The notes under the pieces: generated by a model
The model's database searches: none
The model's input: only the letters and a program-made list of their open reading frames with translations
Told to the model about the DNA's origin: nothing
Assembly (NCBI GenBank): GCA_040285825.1
Contig: JAUPSS010000006.1
Coordinates: 1,116,001 to 1,180,000 of the forward strand
Reading direction: 5' to 3'
DNA length: 64,000 nt
DNA from: Eukaryota sp. TZLM1-RC
Taxonomy: Eukaryota > Metamonada: BaSk clade
Position numbers and translations under genes: made by a program
Part shown: positions 43,320-55,231 of the stretch, in pieces
Layout of the letters: every line of letters starts with the position of its first letter
Numbering within the stretch: the stretch's first letter is position 1

Positions 43320-43600
43320 CATGGCGATGTTGGATTCAATTAATCATAGTAGTTGACCGAAGCAGCATTTTTTGATGGGGAAAATTTTGTTGTCGAATTT
43401 TTAGAAGGTATCCTTTTGCCGAGAGTCTTGTTAAAATTACAAATGGTTTATTCTTGGACAACTTAAGGGACGAAGTGTCAAGCTTATCTCTGAGTTATGG
43501 CAATCATGTTTCCTTAAACCTATTCAAGAAATTCCAGACAGAAGTTTGTTTTCATTGAAATTTGCGTTGAAAAAACTTTAGAACGCATTTCTGGTTGAAA
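43320..43600 (+). mobile_element. Family B decayed fragment
   Basis: Matches the B region GGVGFNSSKYLTK..RSLYSLKFALKK with many indels and substitutions. Much older than the B copies at 1-29 kb. Confidence 0.75.
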
Positions 43601-43990
43601 GCGAAATTCTTGAAAAAATTTCTCAAAACGTTGATCAGGAAGATGATAACCAATGTGTTTACTGTCAAAAATCGTTTCCAACAATGATGCAGGTAACCGT
43701 TTACTTTTTTGTGATACTTGTGTTGGTGATGATCAATTGTGTTGCCCTATTTGAGTTTTTGCTTAGCTGGTCTTTTGGCTTCAATACCTTTTGCTGTTGT
43801 CATTCATGCCTTTACTGATAATCTGCGTAAAAGATTATGGAATGTTACTCCGATTTGGAAATTTTTTCTCAAAAAAGAAAAAAAAATTATCAAAAAAATC
43901 AAACTTTAAAAAATTCTAAAAAAAAATTGGTAAGAAAACTTACTTTAAAAGGACGTTTAGGTGCTGCAAAGTAATGCTTATTTTTTCCGA
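43601..43990 (+). mobile_element. RLE-type element N-terminal remnant
   Basis: Contains a CVYCQKSF zinc-finger-like stretch (~43660). It also has LWNVTPIWKFFL followed by basic KLVRKLTLKGRLGAAK (~43838-43975), aligning with 17409-17560. Frames broken. This suggests the intact element has an N-terminal zinc finger before the RT. Confidence 0.55.
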
Positions 43991-44035
43991 GTTACCTGAA
44001 TTCAATGACAATACGTTGTTACAATCAAATAATAT

Positions 44036-44160
44036 TTATTGAATCTGCACACTTAATTAAATTAACTCATAACTAATGGGACGAATATCATTGAACCAAG
44101 ATTTCCTCTACAAAATCTTGATCTGCTTGATGTCTAGCTAAAGCTTCTCTTATTCGAATG
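44036..44160 (-). mobile_element. Family C 3' terminus
   Basis: Antisense C end (NRIREALARHQADQDFVEEILV region and 3' UTR ..gattcaataaat), severely 5'-truncated. I find no clear flanking duplication. Confidence 0.8.
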
Positions 44161-45559
44161 AATGAATGAAGTTGATTTTAAGTAATTTTGGTTCAATTAG
44201 TTTGGAAACACTATGGGGTTTACTACTATTTGAAGTTGAAATATATGGATACAAAACTAATAAGTGTTTGAGACCAGTTGATGAATTTCTAGGAGCAGCA
44301 GACAGCGAAGATATTGCTTTTACTACTTATTGAATGTTTTTATTGCTGGTTATTATAATGGTACAAGAAAGATGTTTGAAATGCTTGACATAAGGACTAC
44401 TTCGGGTTTTGCTATCGATTGTTTTCTTTATCATCAACCATTATTTCTGTGGAAAGTATTTAGGACACAGCTTCCAATTCATGGACTCTTATTACTCGCA
44501 CTTTTGCTTGTTTACTGGTGTTATTGGTATTTATTGTAAATTTATAGTGTTGAAGTTGGACTTTGAACTTTTTGTTGTTTGGGGTGTCTATGTACTGGTT
44601 GATTTTAGTAGGTTAAAAACAAAAAGTTAATCAAAGAATCAAGTGATTGATAGCAGCACTTTCTCTCATAATTTTATTATATTTACAATATGCAATTCAA
44701 TTAATTACACACAATTGTGGTTCTTGTTTTAACTATTCAATCTGGTTAGCAAAAGGCTTTTGTATCGTATTCAGGTACCTGTTGCGGCAGTGGTTTGTCC
44801 TTACTCCACGTTTTTTGCTCGTGACTAATACCTTTAAAATAGGGACATTTTGTATTAACTTGTTCAAATCAATTTGATTTTACTTTTATTCTGATGGTTT
44901 AGCCTTTTTTCCAATAGTTGAACTGTTTTCTTATGATTTTTTTCATCACTGTTTGACCAAAAATTCAACAATTTATTAACATTTGCAAAGCTGCTATTAA
45001 CTTGCTTCCTATTTGACTATCAACTGTTTCATTATTGAAAAGCTAGTATGGCCTTATTGCTCCCTCTTGATATTTGGAAAATTCGATAACAATTGATTCT
45101 ATATATATGTATACCTAATTTTCCATTGTGATGAATACTTTGGAAGTTTTCGTTCCATTATGGGTAATTATTCTAAAATTCTCAGTATTCTACTTGGCAA
45201 TTGTGTAGTATTATTTATTTCAAGAGTGCTCATTACTGGTAAGTATAGCCTTGATCATATCAGTGAGGGACTAAGAAGACATTAGTAATTTATTGTCCAT
45301 TTACTGAAACTTAATCTTAAAATAATGATTCAAAATCAGAGGAATAGTGAACCGATTGTTTATGCAAGCAAATTGATAATATACCAATATTATCATGAAT
45401 GAATCCTGAATGTTTTGATGTACGCAAACCCAAATGATGAAAGCAAAATGACTTTGATAGGTGATGTGTGGAGTTTTGTGTATACTTAATGCATCAATTC
45501 TCATGCTTGAATGTATTTAAGTTAAACGAATTTAATCAAAACAACACCTGCAAATCTAT
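44161..45559. other. Non-coding, 1.4 kb
   Basis: Strongly AT-rich; short frames only, none convincing. No element motif seen after the C tail. Confidence 0.5.
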
Positions 45560-47518
45560 TCAATTGGATGATAAAATTCTTTTAACCTTTTCTAATCTGA
45601 TCTTGGTAGCTTCCAAATTTCTTCTCTTCATTTCTAAGGAGCTATCATCTTTCAAGCACTGATAAATGACCTCTCTACTTACGTCAAGTTGACGCATTCG
45701 TTCTGGAAGCTTGGTCAAGAAGTTGTATCTTAGTACCTTGAAAAACGAATCTCCAAAAGACTTGGTCACAGTCTTCCAATAAGAATAGAGTGAGAATTGG
45801 TACTTGAAGATAGAGTGTTCCTTTTCTGAAGACTTTACTGGTTGTGGAGATGACTTTGAAGAAATTTGATATGCTTGAGTGTTCTGGCCCCTCTCTTTTT
45901 CCCTTATCTCACGTTCTTTGGCCGCAATTGTTTCACTATAATAGTGATTCAAGGTGTATGGGCGATCCTGCTCAGCTCGAATCATTTCCTGAGCGAATTC
46001 CAGGACCCAGATCTTAATATCTTCAAGAAGCTCCCTTCCTTGATCTTTCAGTAGTTCGAGAGCCTTCTTATTGTCCTTCAAGACAGAGTGCCAGCAGTGA
46101 TCCATTAGTTTTTCAACAATCTCAGCACTTTTCTCAATTGTTTCATCAATTACTGGTTCAAAGTGATGTTGAAATTCTTGGTCGAAGATTAGTTGAAAAG
46201 TTTTTGATGACAGAAAGTTGGACAAGGAGTGTCCAACACTTTCATTCACAAAGTCTTGCAGTTGTGCATGTATTTTGGGGTTCAAAAAGTTTTCAGCTTG
46301 TTTCAATAGGTATTCATAACCTTCTTGGAAGACCTCATGGAGTCGCGCAGTTACGTTGAGCTCTTTCGTTCGTGTTTCGGTACGTGCATAGTCGAGAAAT
46401 TCACGGTGTGCATTGTTGAGACATTGCACAAAAAACACAAAAGTTTCGTCTGGGTTTGTCTTGGGTCTTGGCAATGTTTTCAACTGTTGGTCAACTTTCT
46501 TCAACTCCTCGCGCACCTTGGCTTTGATTGTTGGAAACAATTCAACGACACGTTCGTTTTGAACTTGGGTAAGTTTCCTGGCCAATGCGTTGGTTCCAAG
46601 AATTTCTTGGTCCAATTTGGACAAGGAAGGATGCTTCTTGAAAAAATCACGTTCAGCAACTCGTGCTTCTTGGAATGACTTGTTGTCCTTTTCTGAAGGA
46701 TTCACCACAGCGCAATATCCGAGATGAAGAGGGATAGCGTCCTCGGACTCCCCCGTGATTAAGGGGGCTATGTCCTTTTGTGCCAGGTCAACCTGGCTGA
46801 AAATTCCAATGGTTCTTTCACCAACTGGATCGGCCTTGCGTGAAATCCGCAGGGAATCTGAAGTACTGATATCCATCGTAGCGGGATGTACATTGGCGAT
46901 TATTACTTCTTCCTAGAATTAGACAATAAAAATAATATCATACGTCATTAATGTACTTCTCATACATGTTGGTGATCACTTCATAAATATTTTCATCTTG
47001 GCCCTGCACTGGGTTTCTTGTGAGGCCAGGCAAGTCAATGATGGTGAGATCGCTGAGTCCACGTCTATGCACTTCTACATAAATTGGAAAATCCACAATT
47101 TGTTTACAATCGCCGGCAATATCTCTTGTCATTTCAGTGAGCCGCTCGTCGAGACGTTCCAGATTTACCGGCTCTCGGTCATGCTCTGCGGAAGAAAGAT
47201 AGACCTGAGGAATTTCATGGTTACCATTGCGAAGCCTAGCAATGGTTGGGAGCCGGGTACAACACCCTGAAATGAGAAGTGTAGATTTTCTATACCGGCA
47301 GCTTTTGGAAACTTTAGCTCACAAAGAGCCTCAACTACTGAAGATTTACCTGCTGACTGTGTTTAGTTTTTAGATAATCAACAAACTTGGTCACCAATCA
47401 CCACGATTGAAGGCAGCTTGATTTCCTCCACATTACCCTCTGCTAGGACAGCTCTGGCTTGATCAATTTTGTCCAGCAGGGGCCTCACAGTGGAGGAGAA
47501 GTCTTCAAAGAAAGACAT
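45560..47518 (-). CDS. Dynamin-family GTPase, four exons with 29-31 nt introns
   Basis: Exons 47388-47518, 47296-47357, 46945-47266 and 45560-46913 (minus) sum to 1,869 nt = 622 residues from ATG (MSFFEDF..) to TGA. P-loop GDQSAGKSS spans the first splice. Next come TRLPT (switch I threonine), TIIDLPGLTRNP (DxxG), YINDEEVIIANVHPATMD (the dynamin 'YI....ILAV.PA..D' block), DPVGERTIGIFSQVD (the usual TKxD is SQVD), a helical middle and a C-terminal GED (~550-620: YWKTVTKSFGDSFFKVL). There is no PH or proline-rich domain, so it is Mx/DRP-like, acting in membrane fission or fusion. All three introns are GT-AG; two have a CTAA(A/T) branch-like motif near the 3' end. Confidence 0.93.
46914..46944 (-). 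other. Spliceosomal intron, 31 nt
   Basis: GTATGA..CTAATTCTAG on minus; splicing joins ..KYIND to EEVIIANVHP. The TCTAAT branch-like motif ends only 5 nt before the 3' site. Confidence 0.93.
47267..47295 (-). other. Spliceosomal intron, 29 nt
   Basis: GTATAG..CATTTCAG on minus; splicing joins ..KFPKAAG to CCTRLPT. Confidence 0.92.
47358..47387 (-). other. Spliceosomal intron, 30 nt, inside the P-loop
   Basis: GTTTGT..CTAAACACAG on minus; splicing joins ..VVIGDQ to SAGKSSVVEAL, restoring the GTP-binding P-loop. Confidence 0.93.
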
Positions 47519-47969
47519 TGCGAGAAGAAAAGAAGGCAAAAAAGGTTGATTTTCTTCTTCATCACATCTTCTGACATCATTCAATGTCTAACATCTTCTT
47601 GATTCTGATGTGTCATAATGTATTAACTTATACTCGCTTCTCATTGATCAAATAGTGCTCTTGGATGAGGTAATAAATACCCTCAACTTTGCTGCCAACA
47701 ACAACTTACAATTGTATTCTATTCGACAGAAGAACAGCTTCTTAAACTGACACTGCTCCTCATACAGTGCTTTTTGCTATTGTCGTTTGATAAGGATCTT
47801 CTCAAAGTCAAAGTGTGGTAAAATCTGAATATAAAATTTATCAACATGTGAGTAATCATTAATAAAGCAACATTACTTTATGATTATACAATATAGAAAC
47901 ACAAAAGATGAAAATACATCCCAGATGGATGGAAAAAATCCAATGAGCACCTACAAACAACCCCTCTGT
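47519..47969. other. Intergenic between dynamin and ERH
   Basis: 451 bp; carries the ERH 3' and dynamin 5' flanks (both minus). No other structure seen. Confidence 0.5.
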
Positions 47970-48272
47970 CTACATTCTGTTGCAAAACCGACGAATGTAC
48001 CTGGCGACCCAAACACGATCATGGGGAAGATATGCCTGGTGATCGGGTTCCCAGACCAATGCTATGACGTCCCCTAGAGTATTGACCCAGTTGACAATAT
48101 CATCAACAGTGTAGCTAATGTTAACGACAAGAGGATTGTGTTTCTTGAGTTCAGTTTCATACATGGCAATGATAGAGTTTATGGCTTCTGAAACCGAAGG
48201 AAAATCGACATATGTTCTACTATTGCGATTACGGGTGTGCTGGATGAGAAGGATGGTGTGTTTGGTTTGCAT
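47970..48272 (-). CDS. ERH: Enhancer of rudimentary homolog
   Basis: 100 residues, ATG at 48270-48272, one exon. Nearly the full family length (104 in human) and clear family blocks: HTILLIQHTRN, RTYVDFPSVSEAI, MYETELKKHNP, ISYTVDDIVNWVNTLGD, VWEPDHQAYLPHDRVWV. ERH is a small dimeric nuclear protein that binds partners in RNA processing and decay. It lies upstream of the dynamin gene on the same strand. Its 5' end is copied at 62766-62848. Confidence 0.92.
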   Translation of the reverse strand: MQTKHTILLIQHTRNRNSRTYVDFPSVSEAINSIIAMYETELKKHNPLVVNISYTVDDIVNWVNTLGDVIALVWEPDHQAYLPHDRVWVARYIRRFCNRM

Positions 48273-48569
48273 TGATATCGGCCTATTGTGTTCAAACCAA
48301 GAATTGTGAAAACTGAATTACATTGTAAATTTTCTCCTCAAAATGGCAGGACCAACAACTCCGGTGATTTTTGTTTGAAATCATTTTTGTCTTCTTTATG
48401 CAGTTCAAATTCTTTACAATATAGTTCATCTTGTATGATAACACAAAATCTGTGTTGCTGTTTTTTGTCCAATTGAATTCATCTAAAAGGGAATATGAAA
48501 TCATGAAATACACAACTAAAACTCAACATCCTCAAAATTAGCCTCACCTACATCAAAACACTTAATTAA

Positions 48570-48930
48570 TCAAGATTCAGAAAAATTCCCAAATGAAGAG
48601 AGTGAATCAGAAATTAATTTCACCAGTCCCTTGAAAATAGAAAATACAATCCTGTTTTGCCAGTAAACAGGATGGAAAATTCTTCCAGTTCTTTCCTTTG
48701 CAACTACAACAAAATTGTCAAGGAAAGCCATAACAGCCTTACCTAAAGATCCAAGCAAAAAAAACAAAGAGACATAAATTATATTGGGCATGAGAATTTT
48801 CATTTAAAAAGGAAATGATTTCCCATATTTAGCTATTTAATATTTTTCGCCAGCAAGAAGAAGATTATTTACATCTGAATAAATGAAATGTTCGTTAAAA
48901 GAATTACAAGGGTCAATGGACATGGCGTCT
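48570..48930 (-). mobile_element. Family A/F-like decayed 3' part
   Basis: Frame 48570-48803 encodes LGSLGKAVMAFLDNFVVVAK, then GRIFHPVYWQNRIVFSIFKGLVKLISDSL, parallel to the A C-terminus at ~60% identity. The upstream remains (MDPCNSFNEHFI) lie near 48925-48880. Broken and old. Confidence 0.75.
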
Positions 48931-49440
48931 AAAATAGTACTGTGTTGTTTTGGTTTACTACTCTCACGGTTTCAATTTTTGACAGTCTTGCGAATCAGAC
49001 TTAGTTTACCTCCTCATCAATGTTTATCAAATATGAAATGTAAATGTGGTACTTGTGGTTCTTTTGATCACCTTATTACTTGCTCTAAATTGACTTAACA
49101 AATTCAATTATCCGCAATGCTGGTCGTGTTTGTATTTCTGATCTGTTGAAATGTGCTCATCACCCAGTTTGTTCAGAACCTCTGTTTGATGAATAAAATT
49201 TCTGTTTGAGCCATAATGGAGGTGACATATAACGTGCTTAGTATGATGGAACTGAACTAATCATCGGTTGTACTACCGTATGTCCATGGAAAAGAAGTTC
49301 CAATTCTGACATTCAACATTTACTCAAAGATGCAGAGCTTTCCAAGAAATACTAAGCCCTTCTACAACTTTTCGATAAAACCAGGGGTAAAACATCAAAT
49401 TTGTCCCAATTGCTTTTTCAATTTTGGTACAAGAACTGAA
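48931..49440 (+). mobile_element. Family D-like decayed endonuclease region
   Basis: Knuckle CKCGTCGSFDHLITC (frame 48883-49098), then stop-ridden codons matching D: ISDLLKCAHHPV, EPLFDE, GGDI, ELIIGCTTVCPWK, SNSDIQHLLKDAE. It carries the D knuckle missing from the copy at 15746. Confidence 0.7.
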
Positions 49441-49473
49441 GGTCTCAATATTTTAGGAAAACGTCGCAAAGAA

Positions 49474-50115
49474 ACTTAATACATCAACATCTAAGTAAAT
49501 CATCTCTCCCAAAACAAAACAGCTGGATGCAGTTTTCTCATACTGTGTTCCAAAAGAAAGCAATGCAGCAGAAACCAACTTCAACATCCCCTTAAGAATA
49601 AAAAACACAATTCTATTTTGCCAACACAAACTGTTGCAATTTCTGTTAGTTCTTCTCTTTACAATCATTTCAAAATCTTTCAAAAAAACGTATAGCCGTG
49701 GGAGCAAATAAACTAACTAAGAAAATACAAATGGATACAAATTGTATTTTGCATGCTGTTGACTAGCCAATTTGAACAAAGATTCATTGTATTTTTTGAA
49801 TTTGAAATTTTCAGCATTTGAAAGAGGATTATGAATTTCAGAATTAACAAGCTTTCATTTGAGGCATTACAAGGATCAACAGACATTACATCCAATCAAA
49901 TGAAGCTTCCATCTAATCCAGGTAATATTACATCACCTCCATTATTCTTATTAAAATCATCTTCAGTATCAAACCGATTTGACAACTACAGAGGTTCCAA
50001 AAAGGATTAAATTCTATGGCACTTGCACGTACAATATAACTGGTCTCTTACAGCATCGTGAACCTTGCTTCTCAAAGTAATAAAATGTTTACAATTGAAC
50101 AAATGAGTAACAGTG
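49474..50115 (-). mobile_element. Family A older copy, 3' part
   Basis: Minus-strand A C-terminal region and endonuclease with multiple stops (frames 49453-49707 and 49713-49895: LDVDVL end, RRTNRNCNSLCWQNRIVF, MDVMSVDPCNASNESL). More diverged than the A copies at 1-18 kb; lacks the 3' tail. Confidence 0.8.
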
Positions 50116-51005
50116 ATATTTAATTTGCACGCTTCGAAAATTACAAGAACGAACAACCAAAATGTATAAAGATGATTTGTTCAAAAATTAATGCGGCTCG
50201 GCTGTTTGAGATCAAGATCTCCATTCAATATTATATGAAAAAATTGTGTGTGAATAAGATTCACAGATTCATATTTATTTGTTACCATCATACCTCGAAA
50301 GTTCAGCTATATACCTATAAAGAAGCTGTTGTAACAACAATGTGATTATATCTGAATATTCCTATTGACCAACATGTATTTGTTCTGATTTGTCGCAGCT
50401 CACTTTGCGTCATGCTGCTAATTGTTCGCAATTGATACTTCACTGCTGTTCATGAGATGTCATGGCAAGATACTGTTTTGACTAGGGAAAGAAATGCAAA
50501 AATCTTGTATATCAAAGAGTCTCTGCTGAGAGAAACACTGTCATTGAATAATTTTGGTTCTAATGTAGAGCTGATATATAATTTGATTGGATTGAGAACT
50601 CTGAAGCTGTTATTGACTTTGTCTCCGGTAATGTTATAAATTTTTCTTTGGTTCAAAAAAGAAAACTTAATCCTGCAAATGTCGTTCAATATAAAGCGAC
50701 TCACAATCATAGTAAACATGGCAAAGAAATCGAGGAAGTTAATACTGATAGCAACAGACCAGTTGTTTTATTGCGTTTCCATTTTCTTTAAACGGACGAC
50801 TATCAATAGAGGCAAAATTCTTCGGAAGGACTTCAAAAAATCGGTTCAAGTACAAAAAAAAAGATTTAATGTCTTTTTGTAACGGTTACGAATCAAATTT
50901 GGTAACTTATTAGACTCCATCGGTTCCTTCATCGAACAAGAGAAGCAATGGCGAAAAACAAACAGATCAGGATTGAGTAGAAGAAATCCTTGTTCAGTAA
51001 ATTTG
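50116..51005 (+). mobile_element. Family C decayed copy
   Basis: Follows the C layout (YLNIPIDQ, KESLLRETLSLNNFGS, LKLLLTLSPVML in another frame, a remnant of RREAMAK..). Many stops and shifts. An old relative of the copies at 37.4 and 59.3 kb. Confidence 0.7.
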
Positions 51006-51667
51006 GTTTTCCTAATTTAATTTTATTTAGTGTTGTTGTTCATAGATTTTGATTGTGAAATGTACAAACCTTGTAACTAATCAAAACTCATCACCGAAGT
51101 GTTTGGTTTATTGTAACGACAATTTGCTTGCTATTGAACGAGTATCACTATTTAAATAATTATCAATTGTTAGTCATATAATTGTTGAGTAATATTCAAG
51201 ACTAAAATAGTGACAAAGTAATCATTGTTCTCATTCTATATATGTATAGCAGTTGTTTGATCAATTTTAAACCTTGGACCGTTTTTCTGCAAAAAATATA
51301 TATAAAAAATGCACATTTTGTTAAATCAATGTGGAGATGTTGAAAACTAATGTTTAGATCAAAAATTATTTTTCTAGCATAAAAATTATGGCAAACGGTT
51401 GGTTAACATGTTCAAAACAATGAAAATGGAAAGACTTTTTTCATAACCAGTTTGGAAGTGTAAATCAAACATTGTTTTACAAATCAGAAAGTGTTCTGAT
51501 AATCAACAGCTGAATTTAAAAACTAAATCATGAGTTACAATTTTAATGGTTACATACGAGAAAAAATGCAGAATTGACCTTTACAACTTGTTATATTCAT
51601 GGGTCATTTAACAAATGACTGCAAGACTTCCGAATCAATAATAAATCTGTGCTCCAAATCGTTTCTG
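51006..51667. other. Non-coding, left flank of the LTR element
   Basis: 662 bp of AT-rich DNA; nothing recognised. The last four bases, tctg, are the left target duplication. Confidence 0.5.
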
Positions 51668-51788
51668 TGTAGGTATCTCACTAGTGAGTACCTAAGTATA
51701 TAGAATAACATTAAATAAAATTATCTTTATCTTAATTCGCCTTACACATACATCTAACATACAGCTAGCATAATGCCTAACGGCAACA
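51668..51788 (+). repeat. 5' LTR, 121 bp
   Basis: Begins TGTAGGTATCTCACTAGTGA, a near-palindrome with the following gtacct, and ends CTAACGGCAACA. Unusually short. It contains an ATG (51773) that opens the gag frame. Confidence 0.95.
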
Positions 51789-53071
51789 ATAATTATTGTG
51801 CGTCACAGGCACACCGCACACCAAACAGCAACAGCGCTGTAAACAACAAAAAGATGTCTGGGGTATGTCAGACATCTTTCAGAGAAGACCTTTCTAACCC
51901 TCCTCTTTACATAATTTCGAGTACAATGAGTGCTCCAACAAAGGAAACGAGTACCCCTCCTTCCTCAACGAGTTCGGATGTAGTTCATCCCACTCCTGGT
52001 CAAACGAGTTCGAGTATTTCACACTCCACTCATGGAACGTTGAGTTCGGGTGCAACCCACCCCACTCCCAACATAGACGAGAGTTCGAGTATTTCACACT
52101 CCACTCATGGTACGACGAGTTCGGGTGCAACCCACCTCACTCCACATTTATTTAGTTCGGGACAACACCCCACTATTATTCCTACGAGCGGAGATCCTCG
52201 ACTCCTTCCTCCAAATCCGAGTTCGGGTCAAAATCCCACTCCTAACCTAACTCTTCCGGAGGTAATCCCTCCCAACAACAATGCCCATTCAACGGCTACC
52301 ACAGCCTTGACTACGGCCAAAGTCTCGCAGGATAAACCTCCTGCCACTAGCCCAGAGTTAGGGGCGCTTTTCGCCACTTTCTCAAAAGAAGAAAATGAGA
52401 AACAGGAGCCAACAGACTTTGTGGAGTCTCTCCCTTCAGATAAGTCCCTGTACCCAGACTTAGAAAACTGTGTTTCCGTACAAACCTTAAACGAGACCTT
52501 AGAAGGATTCAGGGAAGTTCCCCTCACCTCACAAGTTCGTAAAAACTCTATAGAGCTTCTTGACAATGAGAGCAAGGAGTTGTCGGGTAGACCTGCTGAA
52601 CACAGAATACGACTATCCCCACTAGACTCCTTTTATAAATCCATCATGTCCAAGCCTTGCGCTGACAGATTCGATTTTATCGGAAAAAAGGCCACCCTCG
52701 ACATATATAATTCTAGAATACGGTGGTTGGAGGTCATGGAGTATGGTCGAGACTTCTCTAACAATTTGGATGGACCTGAGAACATACACCTCCTCCCAGA
52801 CTGGTTTAGGCCAGGTCTGGACAAAATTTATGAAGTCAACAGCATTTCTGGAGTGGATTATACGGCAGTAAGAGAGGTTCACGAATACTACCCTTCGTCA
52901 TCAAACCCTGATCTCGTTGAGATGAGACCCGCATCTCAGCCGTTCAGGCTAATTTTCGTCGAACAAGGAGTCACCTTCAAACGAGATCATGCCAACATGA
53001 AAACGGCAGTCATCTCCACCTATAGGTCTCCCCCAATCACCACAATGTACAAATTGAGGACACTTGGGTAA
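51773..53071 (+). pseudogene. Gag, N-terminal part
   Basis: 432-codon frame whose first ATG lies inside the 5' LTR; a second candidate start is MSGVCQ (51854). Residues ~45-200 are Ser/Thr/Pro-rich with a 75-bp tandem repeat (52006-52080 and 52081-52148, SSSISHSTHGT.. twice). Residues ~270-420 hold the conserved capsid-like part. A -1/+2 shift near a C5 run at 53030-53034 moves the frame to NHHNVQIEDTW..; the stop at 53069-53071 is probably not the original end. Confidence 0.8.
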
Positions 53072-53520
53072 ATAACAAAGCTTTCGCCTTCACCCCAATA
53101 ATAGGTATAGAGGATACGCCTTTTCAAAGCATTAGACCTTTCAGGCCATCCATTCAATTCAACATTCAAGAGGAATCGAAACCTCTTCAAAAACCACAAA
53201 TTGACCAACTACCGCAGCCTGGTAATCAGGACATTTCCATGGACGTCCTCACTATCCAACCATCGTACTCATCTGTCCCAATGGAAGAATCGACCTCACG
53301 TCAAACAGGTCCAGGATTGACCAGACATGATCTCTCCTCATCTCGATCAGGAACATTAACCGGAGTCCATGATCCACGTCAAGTTCTTGACTTAAATCTA
53401 CAATCTCACGTTGGATACCACTATAAAACAAAGGCTGTAGAACACGATACGCTCCATGAGCCCCCCAACAGGCATCAACAACTTGGCTTTCACCGAGCCC
53501 TTGTTCGAAGAATTCTGTAA
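53026..53520 (+). pseudogene. Gag continuation, second frame
   Basis: Open in frame 1 from 53026 to TAA at 53518-53520 (..QIEDTWVNNKAFAFTPII.., SMDVLTIQPSY). A second frame change occurs at a C6 run (53460-53465), where the sense frame moves to SPPTGINNLAF. Confidence 0.75.
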
Positions 53521-55231
53521 AGAGAGCTATTGGAAGGACAAGCTAGTGAGCTTCCCCAAATTAACAAGGAAGGTGCGAAATGATTTATTATCATGGATGA
53601 AGGTTGCACAAAATAGGGATACGGTCCAGCTATTGAGGAAAGCTGCATCCAGACCCAAAATAGAAACAGGTGATTTTCATACCTCAGCCGGAAAAAAGAG
53701 AACAAGCCAACCAGATTCATCCACCCCCAACCTTAAGAAAGAAAAACACTACAGAGGAGGCCAAAAGTTCTGTACTTTTTGTCAGAAGCCAGGCCATGTA
53801 ATTGCAGAATGTGAAGATCCCGGGTGCACCAGATCTCTGGTTCCACTAAATCAACGAAGAAGCGCCGGCAGAAGTAGAGGCCGAGGAAGACCATTCAGAG
53901 GTAGTTATGATAGTTTCAAAAATGTTCATAGAGGCCATAGTAGAGGCCAAGGTAGACATAGGGGCCGAGGTGGCCGTGGTACGAGAGGAAATAAGCATCG
54001 TACATATATGTTTCATATACACCGATCATCGCACGCTCCAGCTCCCGAATTGAGCCATACTTATACAACTAGCCAATCGGAACATTCAGCTCAAGCATCC
54101 CTCTTAAATCCACTCTCTTTCGGTAATGATAATAAAGTAGATAAATATTTGAGTTTAAACAGTTTAGAAAGAGATTTATACAATCGAGCAGATGAATCTG
54201 CACCTTGTATGAACCACAACAGATCCAAGCAGCCTCAGTTCTTAGAGCTTCAGGTTAGAATCAACGATACGGTCTTAAAAGGCATGATAGACACAGCTGC
54301 ATTTTGTTCTGTCATTTCCCTCGACCTAGCAAATCGGTATTCAATGTCCATAAATGAAAACGATATAACACAATTCATCCCTGCTAGCAATGTATCAACG
54401 AATTCGCTTGGGAGTGCACAAGGCATCCTGACGTTCAATGTTGGCAGCATCACGAACCAAGTATCAATAAACCATACTCTCCCCATTATACCAGGTTCGA
54501 ACAAATTTTTAATTGGGGTAGACATGTTACAACAACTTGGGCTACTGACATCTGACCGTTTAGTCATTTTACTAGACGAAGAGCGCCGCACCCTGCTAAA
54601 TGCTGAAGCCACTTTTGATAACAGAATTAAAACTTACCAAATTGGCCACGTAGAATCAACTTCTTGCAGTGAAGAAGATTTTACTCAGCAATTAAATAAA
54701 TCTGGATGTGAGACTAATTTAGATGATAATTTAGATTTACAAATAGCCAATCAGATTTTTGATGAATTGATTGAAATGGGCTATGCAATTGAATCGAACT
54801 ACAAGTTCAGTTCCCCAATAGTATTAGTGTTATACCCTGATGATCGAAAACCTAGGTTGACGGGCGATTTCAGTGGTAAAGATGGAGTTAACGCTCATAC
54901 AATTCCGGTCGAGTCTAACTTACCATTAATTTCAGATGTTTTGGAATTTCTGAGTCAGGCCAACTTTATTGCCACTTTGGATTTCCCAAAAGCTTTTTGG
55001 CAAATGAAAGTAGCCGACGAAGATGTTGAAAAGACATCTATCTCTATTCCTGGCAGATCTATTATGTTTAAAAGGGCATGCTTCGCACTAAAGAATATCC
55101 CAGCGATTTTTCAAAATGTAATGATGGAAATTTTTCAAATAGAAGGAGTATATATCTACATCGACGACATTATCATAATAGGATCAACACGTCAAGAATT
55201 CTTTGACAGAAAACAGAGGGTACTGCCATGA
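53456..55231 (+). pseudogene. Gag C-terminus (zinc knuckle), protease and RT
   Basis: Residues ~90-110 hold CTFCQKPGHVIAEC (CCHC). An RG-rich RNA-binding stretch follows (~135-180), then the aspartic protease (MIDTAAFCSVIS with D-T-A; FLIGVDMLQQLGL). The RT has IVLVLYPDDRKPRLTGDFSG, LDFPKAFWQMKV (motif A) and YIYIDDIIII (catalytic YIDD). A TGA at 55229-55231 interrupts the same frame, which then continues with ARSRRVNIGLRKCKF. Confidence 0.88.

Noticed and set aside
44330-44877. Overlapping hydrophobic frames at 44.3-44.9 kb
   Set aside because: Poly-T-rich DNA gives leucine/phenylalanine-rich frames by chance; three overlap in different frames with none conserved.
53490-53720. Antisense frames within the LTR element
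   Set aside because: No domain; shadows of gag and pol.
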